A DNA stretch of 31,452 nucleotides from assembly GCA_048054495.1 (NCBI GenBank), contig JBGMQN010000019.1, positions 1-31,452 on the forward strand, given 5' to 3'. The DNA is from JADFRG01 sp048054495. GTDB lineage: Bacteria > Chloroflexota > Anaerolineae > Anaerolineales > E44-bin32. Positions 1 through 8,346 of this stretch are shown here, in pieces. The notes under the pieces are model-generated. The model searched no databases, had not been told where the DNA came from, and was given only the letters and a program-made list of their open reading frames with translations. A program made the position numbers and the translations under genes. Positions within the stretch are counted from its first letter, which is position 1, and each line of letters opens with the position of its first letter.

Positions 1-68
1 TCCCCACCGCAGGCGGTCAGGAACATCGCACTCGCCAGGATCCCAATCCAGAACAAGCTGCGCTTCAT
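1..68 (-). CDS. Lipoprotein, N-terminal fragment (runs off window start)
   Basis: Reading leftward from an ATG at 66-68, the first 22 codons give a basic N-terminus (MKRS), a hydrophobic stretch and a lipobox ending LTAC followed by Gly-Gly. That is a complete type II signal peptide. A purine-rich GAGAGG lies about 8 nt upstream of the ATG. The mature protein lies outside the window, so its function cannot be named. It is divergent from the permease frame beginning near 122, with only about 50 bp between them. Confidence 0.7.
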   Translation of the reverse strand, partial: MKRSLFWIGILASAMFLTACGG

Positions 69-121
69 CTGCTCGACCTCTCGCTCCTAGTCCACAAAAT
101 CATAAGACGCTCCGGTCGAAT

Positions 122-1075
122 GTGCGATCCCACTTCCGTCCCGGTATTGTCGAGCGGGCCAAGCTGGGCATTGTCGATGAGGGCAGCTCCCAGATCCCGG
201 CGCGGGCAGCGGAGATGGAGGCCTTGATCGTGCGCGAATTCGACAGCGCAAGTGAGCTGAAGGAGGCGGTTTCGCGGGGCGCGGTTGACATCGGGATGGT
301 GCTGCCCACCGGCTTCGATGAGCGGGTGGCGGCGCGCGAACCGGCGGAGGTCGCGGGCTACATTTGGGGCGAGAGCGGACTGGATAGGCGCGCCATTCTA
401 GGCACCTCCATACTGGCGCTATTCCGGGACGTAGCGGGCTACGAACCGCCTGTAGAGATCGTCACAACCACGCTGGGAGTGGCGCAAACACTGCCCTGGG
501 CGGATCGCTTGCTCCCCCTAATCGTGCTCATTGCAATCCTAATCGGAGGCATGATGGTGCCGGCCACATCCTTAGCGCAGGAGCGCCACGACCGGACGCT
601 CGTGGCACTCACCACCACCCCCACCACGCTCGGCGATGTGTTGACCGCCAAAGGCATCCTGGGCGTGCTCGTGGCTGCCACAATGGGGGTGGTGACGCTG
701 GCGCTCAACCGGGCATTCGGAGGGGATGCAGTCTTGCTCATCGGGGCGCTGATCCTGGGTTCCATTTTGGCCGTCGCATTCGGCCTTCTGCTGGGTGTGA
801 TGACCAAGGACATCAACAGCCTGTTCGGGACGATTAAGGCTATGGGCTTAATCCTTTATGCGCCGGCTCTGATCTTCATGTTCCCTGATATCCCGCAGTG
901 GATCGCCCGGCTGTTTCCCACCTACTACATCATCCAGCCCGTGATCGAGATCACGCAGATGGGAGCGGGCTTCGAAGACGTGTTTCCCGAGCTCATCATT
1001 CTGGTGCTGCTCATCGTGGCGCTGATTGGAGTCACCGCCTACGCCGCGCGGCGTAAGGTGGTGGCCGCGACGTAA
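122..1075 (+). CDS. ABC-2 type transporter permease, N-terminus missing
   Basis: The 317-residue frame matches the body of an ABC-2 (NatB-like) exporter permease. It has an extracytoplasmic domain (about residues 10-110, with a GIVDEGSS strand typical of the first part of that domain), then five or six hydrophobic segments between about 125 and 310, including the cytoplasmic loop after TM2 with ER-DRTLVALTTTP, and a basic C-terminal tail. The cytoplasmic N-terminus and first membrane helix that such permeases carry are absent: the frame enters directly in the external domain. The GTG at 122 has no ribosome binding site, and no ATG, GTG or TTG occurs in frame upstream, although the frame stays open to base 2. 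The gene is therefore probably 5'-truncated by a rearrangement or an assembly join rather than starting at 122. No ATPase partner is in the window. Confidence 0.75.
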   Translation: MRSHFRPGIVERAKLGIVDEGSSQIPARAAEMEALIVREFDSASELKEAVSRGAVDIGMVLPTGFDERVAAREPAEVAGYIWGESGLDRRAILGTSILALFRDVAGYEPPVEIVTTTLGVAQTLPWADRLLPLIVLIAILIGGMMVPATSLAQERHDRTLVALTTTPTTLGDVLTAKGILGVLVAATMGVVTLALNRAFGGDAVLLIGALILGSILAVAFGLLLGVMTKDINSLFGTIKAMGLILYAPALIFMFPDIPQWIARLFPTYYIIQPVIEITQMGAGFEDVFPELIILVLLIVALIGVTAYAARRKVVAAT

Positions 1076-1116
1076 ACCCTCCACCCTGGATTTAATGTGG
1101 GAGCCCAATAATTGCT

Positions 1117-1143
1117 GGAGCCCCAGCTAATCGCTGGGGCTCC
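1117..1143 (+). terminator. Strong hairpin after the ABC-2 permease
   Basis: There is a perfect 11-bp GC-rich inverted repeat (GGAGCCCCAGC and its complement) with a 5-nt TAATC loop, 42 bp after the permease stop. Only a weak T-rich stretch follows, so it is a plausible intrinsic terminator without a full U-tract. Confidence 0.7.
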
Positions 1144-1600
1144 TATTCGATTCGGGGATCAGGCGTGCGTCCCTGGGTCATTTCCCTGCTGCGGGTGACG
1201 GATTAGCTTGACGGGGCCAATCGATCACCGGCTGCAGGTCTGCTGTACACCCGCGGCCGCGAAAAGATCAGTTCTGCGTCTTAGCGGTCAGGGGGCGCAC
1301 AGATATCCAGCACAGCCACATTCTAGGTGCGAAGCCGCGCAGGCATTGGAATCCAGATTGCCACGTGTGCGCTCCCTTCTGCCTCTCGATGAGACGGGCT
1401 GATCATGGGGCAGTTCGGAGGGCGCGTCAAGCTGGATTCTTTGAAGTCCCGCCTTTCATGGCCAATCGTTCCCATCAAAGGGGACTTCGCTGCCAGGTTG
1501 ATAGTTTTCGAGAGGCTCTGAAAGCACATGACAGCTCGACTAGTGGAGAATGGGCCGGTTGTGAGATCCGGGGTCAGTCATATCAAAATGAGGTGAACCC
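1144..1600. other. Intergenic region with no convincing gene
   Basis: About 450 bp separate the hairpin from the next start codon. Short frames exist on both strands, but none has a ribosome binding site, a domain-like composition or a recognisable motif. Just before the next gene, AGGTGA lies about 5 nt upstream of the ATG at 1601 and serves as its ribosome binding site. Confidence 0.5.
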
Positions 1601-3205
1601 ATGAGCACACTCTCCCCAACTTCCGAGGTACCCAATCTCTCCTCGATCCCACGCACTCCCCTGGCGCTGGCCGGCATCGCGCTGGTGCTGGGCCTGGCGG
1701 TCGAGATCTTGTTCCACGGGCATCGCATCGGGATTTCATTCCCGATCTGGGCCGCGCTTGGTATCGCGGCGATTCTATTGGCAAGCAGGCTGGAAGGCGT
1801 ACGTCCCGCCGCGGGCACGATGGCTCTGATCCCTGGCATCCTGCTCTTCGCGGCGGTGGTAGCCATCCGTCTGGAGCCGCTGACGGTCGTCTTGAGCATG
1901 CTGGCCACGCTGCTGCTGTTTGCGCTGATGGTGCGCGCCCTGCTCCACGGGCGCCTGCACCGCTTCGGTTTCATTGATTTGGCCTACACCTGGCTGACAG
2001 TGCCGCTGGAAGCCGTGCTCCGGCCCTGGCCCGCCCTCGCCGTTGCCACGCGTCAAGTCGCTGGCGATCGAGTGGCTCGCAGCCGCCTGTTTGCGGTGCT
2101 GCGCGGTCTGCTGCTCGCTTTGCCGGTAGTGGTCGTGTTCGTGGTCCTGCTCGCCACTGCAGATCTCGTATTTGGGGACCTGGTAGAGCAGGCGCTGGCC
2201 TGGATCGATCTCGAGCGCATCGCGGAGTACATCGGCCGAGGGCTCGTCGTTGTGGTGAGCGGCATCTTCTTCCTGGGCGCACTCATCACCGCGCTGCGAG
2301 CACGAGAGCCGCGCGAACTCATCGGGGAGGAACAGCCGATCCTCAAGCCGTTTGTGGGCGCGATCGAGTCGGGTGTGGTGCTCGGATCGGTTGTTACCGT
2401 CTTTGCCATATTTGGAGCGATCCAGATTCGATACCTATTCGGCGGCGAGGCCAGCATCGCCGCTGCGGGCTATACCTATTCAGAATACGCTCGGCGAGGA
2501 TTCGGCGAGCTGGTGTGGGCGGCCTTCCTTAGCCTGAGCTTGATCTTTATACTCGGCCACTGGGGCAAGCGTAGGGATGCCAGACAGCGCTGGGTCTTCA
2601 CCGGCCTGAGCACGTCGCTGGTGCTGATGGTCGGGGTGGCGCTCGCCTCGGCACTGATGCGCCTGCTGCTGTACGAAAATGCATTCGGGTTCACGCGGCT
2701 GCGTACCTACACGCACGTGTTCATCTTCTGGCTGGCGGGCCTGCTCATCGCCTTCCTGGTGCTGCTCTACTTCGGGCGTCTGCGGGCTTTCGCTCCGATT
2801 GCGGTATGCGCGGCCTTGGGGTTCGTTGCGACCTTGAGCCTCATGAATGTAGACGGCTTCATCGCGCAGCGGAATCTGGCGCGATTTGAGCGTACGGGCG
2901 ACCTGGATGTCGCATATCTGGCGCAGCTGAGCCCCGATGCCCTGCCCGCCACAGCAGAGTGGATGCTGCGAGCCGGCGTCACGGCGCCGGCGGAGCTCAC
3001 CGCTCAAGTGGCCTGCGAGGCCGGGATCCTAGGCGCCGAAATGATTGATGGCTCGTGGCAATCCCTGCACGTGGGTCGCCAGCGAGCGTGGAATGCGCTG
3101 GCCGCTATCGGGTACGAGTTGCAGGGTCACCAGGTCTGGATGGAAGGCACGGCCTGGTACGTGGCCGATGCTAAGGGTGAGGAAAGCCCGTGCCTGGGCA
3201 TGTGA
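1601..3205 (+). CDS. DUF4173 multi-pass membrane protein
   Basis: A 534-residue protein. Its first ~415 residues contain roughly ten to twelve hydrophobic helices, and it ends in a soluble tail of about 110 residues. The segment YSEYARRGFGELVWAA (about residues 290-305) is the signature of the DUF4173 family, in which a Tyr-x-x-x-Ala-Arg-Arg-Gly-Phe motif precedes a membrane helix. No catalytic residues are evident and the family has no established biochemical role. The tail (about 430-534) is rich in Ala, Leu and Trp and looks helical. The start at 1601 is supported by an AGGTGA ribosome binding site. It stands alone in its direction and converges on the BNR lipoprotein gene at 3226. Confidence 0.8.
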   Translation: MSTLSPTSEVPNLSSIPRTPLALAGIALVLGLAVEILFHGHRIGISFPIWAALGIAAILLASRLEGVRPAAGTMALIPGILLFAAVVAIRLEPLTVVLSMLATLLLFALMVRALLHGRLHRFGFIDLAYTWLTVPLEAVLRPWPALAVATRQVAGDRVARSRLFAVLRGLLLALPVVVVFVVLLATADLVFGDLVEQALAWIDLERIAEYIGRGLVVVVSGIFFLGALITALRAREPRELIGEEQPILKPFVGAIESGVVLGSVVTVFAIFGAIQIRYLFGGEASIAAAGYTYSEYARRGFGELVWAAFLSLSLIFILGHWGKRRDARQRWVFTGLSTSLVLMVGVALASALMRLLLYENAFGFTRLRTYTHVFIFWLAGLLIAFLVLLYFGRLRAFAPIAVCAALGFVATLSLMNVDGFIAQRNLARFERTGDLDVAYLAQLSPDALPATAEWMLRAGVTAPAELTAQVACEAGILGAEMIDGSWQSLHVGRQRAWNALAAIGYELQGHQVWMEGTAWYVADAKGEESPCLGM

Positions 3206-3228
3206 CGCGACTGAGGATGATCGCGTCA
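3203..3228. terminator. Bidirectional hairpin containing both stop codons
   Basis: TGACGCG at 3203-3209 pairs perfectly with CGCGTCA at 3222-3228 across a 12-nt loop. The first three bases of the left arm are the TGA of the DUF4173 gene. The last three bases of the right arm, read on the other strand, are the TGA of the BNR lipoprotein gene. The geometry suits a shared terminator for two convergent genes. Confidence 0.55.
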
Positions 3229-4533
3229 ATCTGGGGCCATCAGCGGCTCAATGATTTCCCACGTGCGGCCGCCATTTGAGGTGCTTACCAACGCACTTTC
3301 GAAGGTCTCCGGATCCAAGGCGACCGCCCAACCGAGGTTGGGATCCACGAAACTATACTGGCCATCCCAGGTGACGACCTTGACCCGCGTCCACGTCGCT
3401 CCCCCATCGGTCGAAAGGTACTGTTCCCTTCCCAGGGCCAACACGGTCGAATCGCCGAAGAACTGCGGTTGGCCGCCCGGATAATCTAGCATCTCCCAGG
3501 TCTCGCCGGCGTCATCCGTTCGGTAGAGATATGAGCTCTCCGTCACGACGGAGCCCTCCAATACCACACACTTCACGATTAGCGATCCCGAACGCTCGGA
3601 AGTCAGGCGAGGCGATTCGGAATAACACCAACCTTGGTCGGTCGACTCCGCGGCGCCGTCCGGCAGGGGAAGTTGGCCCTCCTCCCACGTCTCGCCCCCG
3701 TCACTGCTCACATCGAGGAATGCCTCCACATAATTGCCCTGGCAATCGTAGGTCACCCATCCGATTTCCGTTTCGAAGAACGATATGCCGGTCTTGAAGC
3801 AACTTTGAAGGTCTTCGCTCTCATAGGGGTTGATGATCTCCTGCCAGGACTCTCCCCCATCAATGGTTCTGAATAAGGCCACCAGCTGGCTCCCGAGGCC
3901 CGATTCGACCTCCTGCAGCATCCATCCCTGCTGAGGACCGGTGAATTCGAGCGTCGAGTACTGCCCCATGGTGTAGCCCGCTTCGGAGGCGATCCAAGTG
4001 GAACCTCCGTCCGTGGTTTGCCAGACTCTATCGGTGCCTAGATAGATAACCCAAGCGCTCGTTCCCGCCGAATAAATGCCCGCAACGTCGGTCATGAGGG
4101 CGTTGTCCTCCGGCGGCGTGACTTCGCGCCAGGTCTGGCCGCCGTCCGCGGTTCTCAACACGCGGATGGGCAGCGCTAGGTCTGGGTCTGGGTACGAGCC
4201 GATCGCCCATCCTTCGGTCGCGGTGTTCATCCAAATCTGGCTTATCGCCACAGGCTGATCCGCCTCGAGCCGCGGTTCGAGCACCGGTTGGGCAGGAAGC
4301 GCGACACGCTCCGTTGCTGTAGGTTCTGGTGGCGTGGTGGGCTCCTCAGAGGTTGGGCTCGCTGCAGAGGTAGGCCGCTCTGAAGTTGGAGGCATCCGCG
4401 TCTCAGAGGCCGAAAATGGCGTGGGCGGTTCAACCAGGGAGGGGACACACCCCGCGGCCAGCAAAACCAGCAGTGAAATCCCGCCTTTTATCCAGTAACG
4501 ATTCTGGGACGGTCTTCTGTTAGGGTGCGCCAA
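3226..4533 (-). CDS. BNR-repeat (sialidase/Ycf48-like) lipoprotein
   Basis: A 435-residue predicted surface lipoprotein. Positively charged residues precede a hydrophobic core and lipobox LAAGC (Cys29). A Ser/Thr/Pro/Glu-rich linker runs to about residue 85, followed by a propeller-like domain with seven Asp-box (BNR) motifs of the form DGG-x-TW, including DGGQTW, DGGSTW, DGGESW, DGGETW, DGGATW and NGGRTW. These motifs occur in sialidases and in Ycf48-type assembly factors, but no sialidase catalytic Arg triad or Asp/Tyr set is apparent, so a binding or scaffold role is more likely. The start is TTG at 4531-4533 with AAGGA about 11 nt upstream. The BNR domain is clearly homologous to the C-terminal half of the lipoprotein at 5641-7797, including four similarly placed cysteines and the ending W-[DE]-x-IEP. 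Confidence 0.85.
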   Translation of the reverse strand: MAHPNRRPSQNRYWIKGGISLLVLLAAGCVPSLVEPPTPFSASETRMPPTSERPTSAASPTSEEPTTPPEPTATERVALPAQPVLEPRLEADQPVAISQIWMNTATEGWAIGSYPDPDLALPIRVLRTADGGQTWREVTPPEDNALMTDVAGIYSAGTSAWVIYLGTDRVWQTTDGGSTWIASEAGYTMGQYSTLEFTGPQQGWMLQEVESGLGSQLVALFRTIDGGESWQEIINPYESEDLQSCFKTGISFFETEIGWVTYDCQGNYVEAFLDVSSDGGETWEEGQLPLPDGAAESTDQGWCYSESPRLTSERSGSLIVKCVVLEGSVVTESSYLYRTDDAGETWEMLDYPGGQPQFFGDSTVLALGREQYLSTDGGATWTRVKVVTWDGQYSFVDPNLGWAVALDPETFESALVSTSNGGRTWEIIEPLMAPD

Positions 4534-4683
4534 GATTCGAGGATTCCTTTCCGCCTACAAGGATCGCGCAGTGTGGGTAACTAGTCAAAAGACACGGCGC
4601 AAGAGCTGTACCGTGAATTCCCGCGCCCCTTCTGGACGCTTACTGGGGTCACGTTCATTGCTTATCCCCAGGACCTGGGCGCA

Positions 4684-5460
4684 CTATCGGTACGCCGAGC
4701 CAAGCTGGGCCATCTGCTCCGAGCTCAGCTCAAAGCCGAAGACATCCAGGTTTTCGCGCTGCCTGTCCGGATGCACCGATTTGGGAATAGCCACCACGTT
4801 TTCCTGTTGGATCAGCCACCGGAGGGCGACCTGAGCGACAGTAACGCCATGTTCATCGGCAATGGCTTCCAGCGCTTGATTCTGGCCCAGGCGCCCACGA
4901 TCCAACGGACTATACGCCGTAAGCAAGACCCCGTTCTCCTGACAATACTGGAGCATGGGTTCCTCAGTCTGTCCGATGAAATACTCGATCTGATTGGTGA
5001 AGATCCGAGCCGAGGAGGCCGCCTCGGCCTGCTTTAGCTGACGAAGAGAGAAGTTGCTCACTCCGATCCGCCGCACCTTTCCGCTGTCCACCAGCTCATT
5101 CATTCCAGCCATCGTCTTCTCGACAGGAATCATGTCGTTTGGCCAATGCACAAGGTACAGATCGATGGCATCGAGGCCCAGCCTCTGCAGGCTGTTTTCG
5201 GCGGCTTCAAGCACTCCATCATGACTCAGGTGGGAGGCAGACACCTTCGTTACCAGGAAGAGTTCCGAGCGGGTTAGGCCTGAATCCGCGATCGCTCGTC
5301 CGACCTCGGATTCGTTGCCATACATTTCGGCGGTATCGATATGTCGGTAGCCGAGCTCGAGCGCGCTGAGCGTCGCCCGGTAACAAGCTTGCCCGCGCAT
5401 GTTCCATGTGCCCAGCCCGATCTTTGGCACGCTTTCACCCTGAATTTCAACATACTCCAT
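4684..5460 (-). CDS. Aldo/keto reductase
   Basis: A 258-residue NAD(P)H-dependent carbonyl reductase of the AKR superfamily, close in layout to the 2,5-diketo-gluconate reductase branch. The catalytic tetrad is visible: Asp42 and Tyr47 in DTAEMYGNE, Lys72 in VTKV, and His105 in LVHWPND. The cofactor-binding end contains IPKSVHPDRQREN, the usual motif for the 2'-phosphate of NADPH. I chose the ATG at 5460, which has GAGGG about 9 nt upstream. An in-frame ATG eight codons earlier (5484) has no ribosome binding site, and the extra residues are not part of the family fold. The natural substrate cannot be inferred. It lies between the two BNR lipoprotein genes and is divergent from the second. Confidence 0.88.
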   Translation of the reverse strand: MEYVEIQGESVPKIGLGTWNMRGQACYRATLSALELGYRHIDTAEMYGNESEVGRAIADSGLTRSELFLVTKVSASHLSHDGVLEAAENSLQRLGLDAIDLYLVHWPNDMIPVEKTMAGMNELVDSGKVRRIGVSNFSLRQLKQAEAASSARIFTNQIEYFIGQTEEPMLQYCQENGVLLTAYSPLDRGRLGQNQALEAIADEHGVTVAQVALRWLIQQENVVAIPKSVHPDRQRENLDVFGFELSSEQMAQLGSAYR

Positions 5461-5640
5461 TGACAGGTCCCTCAGACGCACCATTCTAATATCTTGCGAC
5501 CTGCACCGCGATAGATCTCGGCTTGGCGCAGATTGAGCAAATTGGATCGTATTGGCTGTGCGCAGCCAGGTAGGTCCGCGGGGAAACGTTCACCTAGGAT
5601 CGACGGAGTTAGGTATAGAATCGGCGGCTGCACCCAGTCG

Positions 5641-7797
5641 ATGTCTCATTCCCGATTCAAGGTTGTCGGGCCCCTGCTGCTCCTTCTCACGTGGCTCACT
5701 TCATGTGGTGGGACGCCTGGAGCCCAGCCTTCCCCGACCCCAGCCCCCATTGCCCTCCCTCCCGAGGCGATCCCCACGCAAGTTCCGGGAGTGATCACCG
5801 CCGCCAACGCGGCGGAGGTGCGGTCGCTTGGCTTGATCCAGAACGGGCTGGCCGGCAATCTGGCTTGGGACGGTTCTGGCAGCCGGCTGGCGCTAAACAC
5901 CCTTCGAGGAGCGGGGATCTTCTCCGTGGACACCCTTTCGCTGCTGGATCCACTGGAAACCAGCATCACACCCACGAGTTTGGCCTTTTCTGTGGTCCCC
6001 TCTGACGATCGGCTGGTTACAGCGGACAGGGAGCCCGAGACCGGCCTGGATACCGTGACGCTTTGGAGCGACCGCGGCACGCGGGAGCGAGTCATGATCG
6101 GGCATACGGATTGGATAAACAGCGTCGCCTTTTCGCCCGTGTCGGAATGGGTCGCCTCCGGATCGGATGACACGACCGTGCGCCTGTGGAAAGCCAACGA
6201 AGGGAGCGAAGCCCTGATCCTGGAGGGGCATTCTGGGCCCGTCACGGGCGTGGCCTTTTCAGCGGACGGCGAGCTTGTGGGGTCGAGCTCACTCGATGGC
6301 ACGGCTCGCCTTTGGCGGGTCTCAGATGGGCAGCTGGTTCGCTCGCTGGAGGGCCATTCGTCCGGATTGCTGGCGATCGCATTCTCACCCGATGGCATTA
6401 CGGTTGCGACGGCAGGGGAAGACGGCGCAATTTACGTGTGGATGGCAGGCACCGGCAGTCTGGTGCAAGAATTCTCCGGCCACCAAGGACCGGTGACCAG
6501 CCTGGATTTCTCTTCGAATGGAAGTGTGCTGGCCTCTGCTGCGCGAGACGGGACCGTTCGGCTGTGGGACATTAAAGAGGGGGTCGAACTGGCGACCCTG
6601 ACAGATCACATGGACTCTGTGCTGAGCGTTTCATTTTCCCCGGACGGGAAACTGTTGGCCTCCGGTTCATTGGACGGCACCGTCCGAATATGGGGCATCG
6701 GCGAGCCTCTCGCGACCAGCCCGCCCCCAACCCCCGCTACCGAAGCGGGCGAGGCAACTCCACGCGTGCTTCGAGAGGGCCCGGGTTTCATTTCAACCGT
6801 AAGCATGCTCAACCAGACCGAGGGTTGGGGGGTTGGAGGATTCGATCCCGGCGACCTGCGCGTACTGGCGACCGATAATGGGGGACTATCGTGGTTGGAT
6901 GTCGATCCCGGCTCCGCCGACGGCAGCGCTCCCGCCGCCGCTACGCTGGACCGGCAGCACGCCTGGATCGTTTACTACCCTTCCGATTTACAGGGGGCGC
7001 CATCTCCATCGGATGTTTGGTCGACGCGCTCCGGCGGCAGCAGCTGGACCCGAAGCGTGCTGCCCGAGGCATTGGAGATCAATGAGCGGCCTCCTGACCT
7101 GGATTTTGTGGACGCGAACACAGGCTGGATATTGGGAGAAACCTTCGCTGGCCTCGGCCAGCACGCATTTTCACTGTTCGCAACGAACGATGGCGGTGCC
7201 ACCTGGGAGAGCCTGATCGCACCCCAGGAAGCTCTATCCACATGCCATACGACGGGCATGGACTTCGTGGAACCAGAGCAGGGTTGGATCAGCGAGCGTT
7301 GTCCGGGCGGGGTATTCATCGAAGCAACCACGGATGGCGGGCGATCGCTTGCTCAGGTGGCGCTTCCCCCGCCAGCGAATGAGCCTAACCTATTCGATTC
7401 GGGCTCGACCTGCGAGACGCGCTACCCGCATTTGTTCTCGGCTGAGCAGGGCGCCGTTCTCGTAGCGTGCGATCCTCCGGCGCGCGCCATCTTGTATCTG
7501 ACTTCGGATGGGGGCAAGACCTGGGAAACGGCAGCCTACCCCGGCGGCGAATTGCAATTTCTGGATGCGGATATCGGCTGGGCGCTTTCCGACCGTGTTT
7601 ATCGGACGACGAACGGTGGCAGGACCTGGGATTTCATCCGGAGCGTGGGCTGGGATGGCCAATTCAGCTTTGTGAGCGATGAGATCGGATGGGCGGTTGC
7701 GCGGGGGAACGGCGACCTCGCATTTGTGATGACGAGCGATGGCGCGAACCGATGGAAACTGATAGAACCTATCCTCCGATCGGAGGAGCCGGAATAG
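5641..7797 (+). CDS. WD40-BNR fusion lipoprotein
   Basis: A 718-residue secreted lipoprotein with lipobox LTSC (Cys22) followed by a Pro-rich spacer. Residues about 55-345 hold seven WD40-type blades. The clearest end in VRLWK, ARLWR, YVWM, VRLWD and VRIWG, with the usual GH-dipeptide and SPDG turns; the first two blades are degenerate. A Pro/Thr linker (about 348-365) leads to a BNR domain (366-718) with Asp-box motifs DNGGLSW, NDGGATW, TDGGRS, SDGGKTW and NGGRTW. The result is two consecutive propellers outside the membrane, probably a protein- or glycan-binding surface scaffold. I place the start at the ATG at 5641, immediately before the signal peptide; the frame is open 36 codons further upstream but that part has no signal-peptide character. 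A TATAGAAT sequence at 5614-5621 may be the -10 region. The C-terminal domain is a paralogue of the lipoprotein at 3226-4533. Confidence 0.88.
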   Translation: MSHSRFKVVGPLLLLLTWLTSCGGTPGAQPSPTPAPIALPPEAIPTQVPGVITAANAAEVRSLGLIQNGLAGNLAWDGSGSRLALNTLRGAGIFSVDTLSLLDPLETSITPTSLAFSVVPSDDRLVTADREPETGLDTVTLWSDRGTRERVMIGHTDWINSVAFSPVSEWVASGSDDTTVRLWKANEGSEALILEGHSGPVTGVAFSADGELVGSSSLDGTARLWRVSDGQLVRSLEGHSSGLLAIAFSPDGITVATAGEDGAIYVWMAGTGSLVQEFSGHQGPVTSLDFSSNGSVLASAARDGTVRLWDIKEGVELATLTDHMDSVLSVSFSPDGKLLASGSLDGTVRIWGIGEPLATSPPPTPATEAGEATPRVLREGPGFISTVSMLNQTEGWGVGGFDPGDLRVLATDNGGLSWLDVDPGSADGSAPAAATLDRQHAWIVYYPSDLQGAPSPSDVWSTRSGGSSWTRSVLPEALEINERPPDLDFVDANTGWILGETFAGLGQHAFSLFATNDGGATWESLIAPQEALSTCHTTGMDFVEPEQGWISERCPGGVFIEATTDGGRSLAQVALPPPANEPNLFDSGSTCETRYPHLFSAEQGAVLVACDPPARAILYLTSDGGKTWETAAYPGGELQFLDADIGWALSDRVYRTTNGGRTWDFIRSVGWDGQFSFVSDEIGWAVARGNGDLAFVMTSDGANRWKLIEPILRSEEPE

Positions 7798-7892
7798 CTG
7801 CGACCTAAGCAGAGATTCGCTCCGCGTTTATCCGCACTCGAACCCATAGAGTGCGCGCCTGCATCTGCCTGGATCCAATAGGAGGGATAGAC

Positions 7893-8300
7893 ATGGAATT
7901 CGGGACGATAAACATTCTTGCGGTCGTCGTGAGTGCCGTGGCGGCCATGGTGGCGGGCTTCATCTGGTACTCACCGCCGCTCTTTGAAAAAGCCTGGTTG
8001 GAAGAAATCGGTCGAACGCGGGAGCAGCTCGAGGACGATTCCCCGCTGAAATATCTGGTGGCCTTCGTCGGCTCGCTGCTGATGGCCTACATCCTGGCCC
8101 GCCTACTGGATATCGTCGGTGGCCCCAGCCTGGAGTTGGGCGTCCTGCTGGCGGTTGTGGTGTGGGTAGCATTCGTCGCCGCTACCAGCGCTGTAAATTT
8201 CGCATTCGCCAGCCGCCCGGTAAGGCTGTGGCTCATCGAAAACGGGAGTCACTTGCTAGCGTTGCTTGTGATGGGGGTGATTCTAGGGGTGTGGGCTTAG
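7893..8300 (+). CDS. DUF1761 membrane protein
   Basis: A 135-residue protein with four predicted membrane helices. The first ends in the family-typical MVAGFIWYSPPLFEKAW sequence (aromatic WYSP then an F-x-K-x-W motif), which marks DUF1761. The function of the family is unknown. The ATG at 7893 is supported by GGAGGG at 7881-7886 with 6-nt spacing; an in-frame upstream start at 7851 lacks one. It follows the WD40-BNR gene by 95 bp in the same direction and may be co-transcribed. Confidence 0.82.
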   Translation: MEFGTINILAVVVSAVAAMVAGFIWYSPPLFEKAWLEEIGRTREQLEDDSPLKYLVAFVGSLLMAYILARLLDIVGGPSLELGVLLAVVVWVAFVAATSAVNFAFASRPVRLWLIENGSHLLALLVMGVILGVWA

Positions 8301-8317
8301 AAGCCTCCCACACCCCT
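8285..8317. terminator. Hairpin between convergent DUF1761 and META genes
   Basis: AGGGGTGTGGG at 8285-8295 is a perfect 11-bp match to CCCACACCCCT at 8307-8317. The loop contains the TAG stop of the DUF1761 gene. It lies between two convergent genes and probably terminates both; there is no long T-tract. Confidence 0.65.
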
Positions 8318-8346
8318 GCAACTTACTTGAACTGCCAGACCCGGAA

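Noticed and set aside
7772..7787. 16-bp perfect palindrome at the end of the WD40-BNR gene
   Set aside because: Lies inside coding sequence with no loop and no nearby partner; could be chance, and not clearly a terminator or operator.
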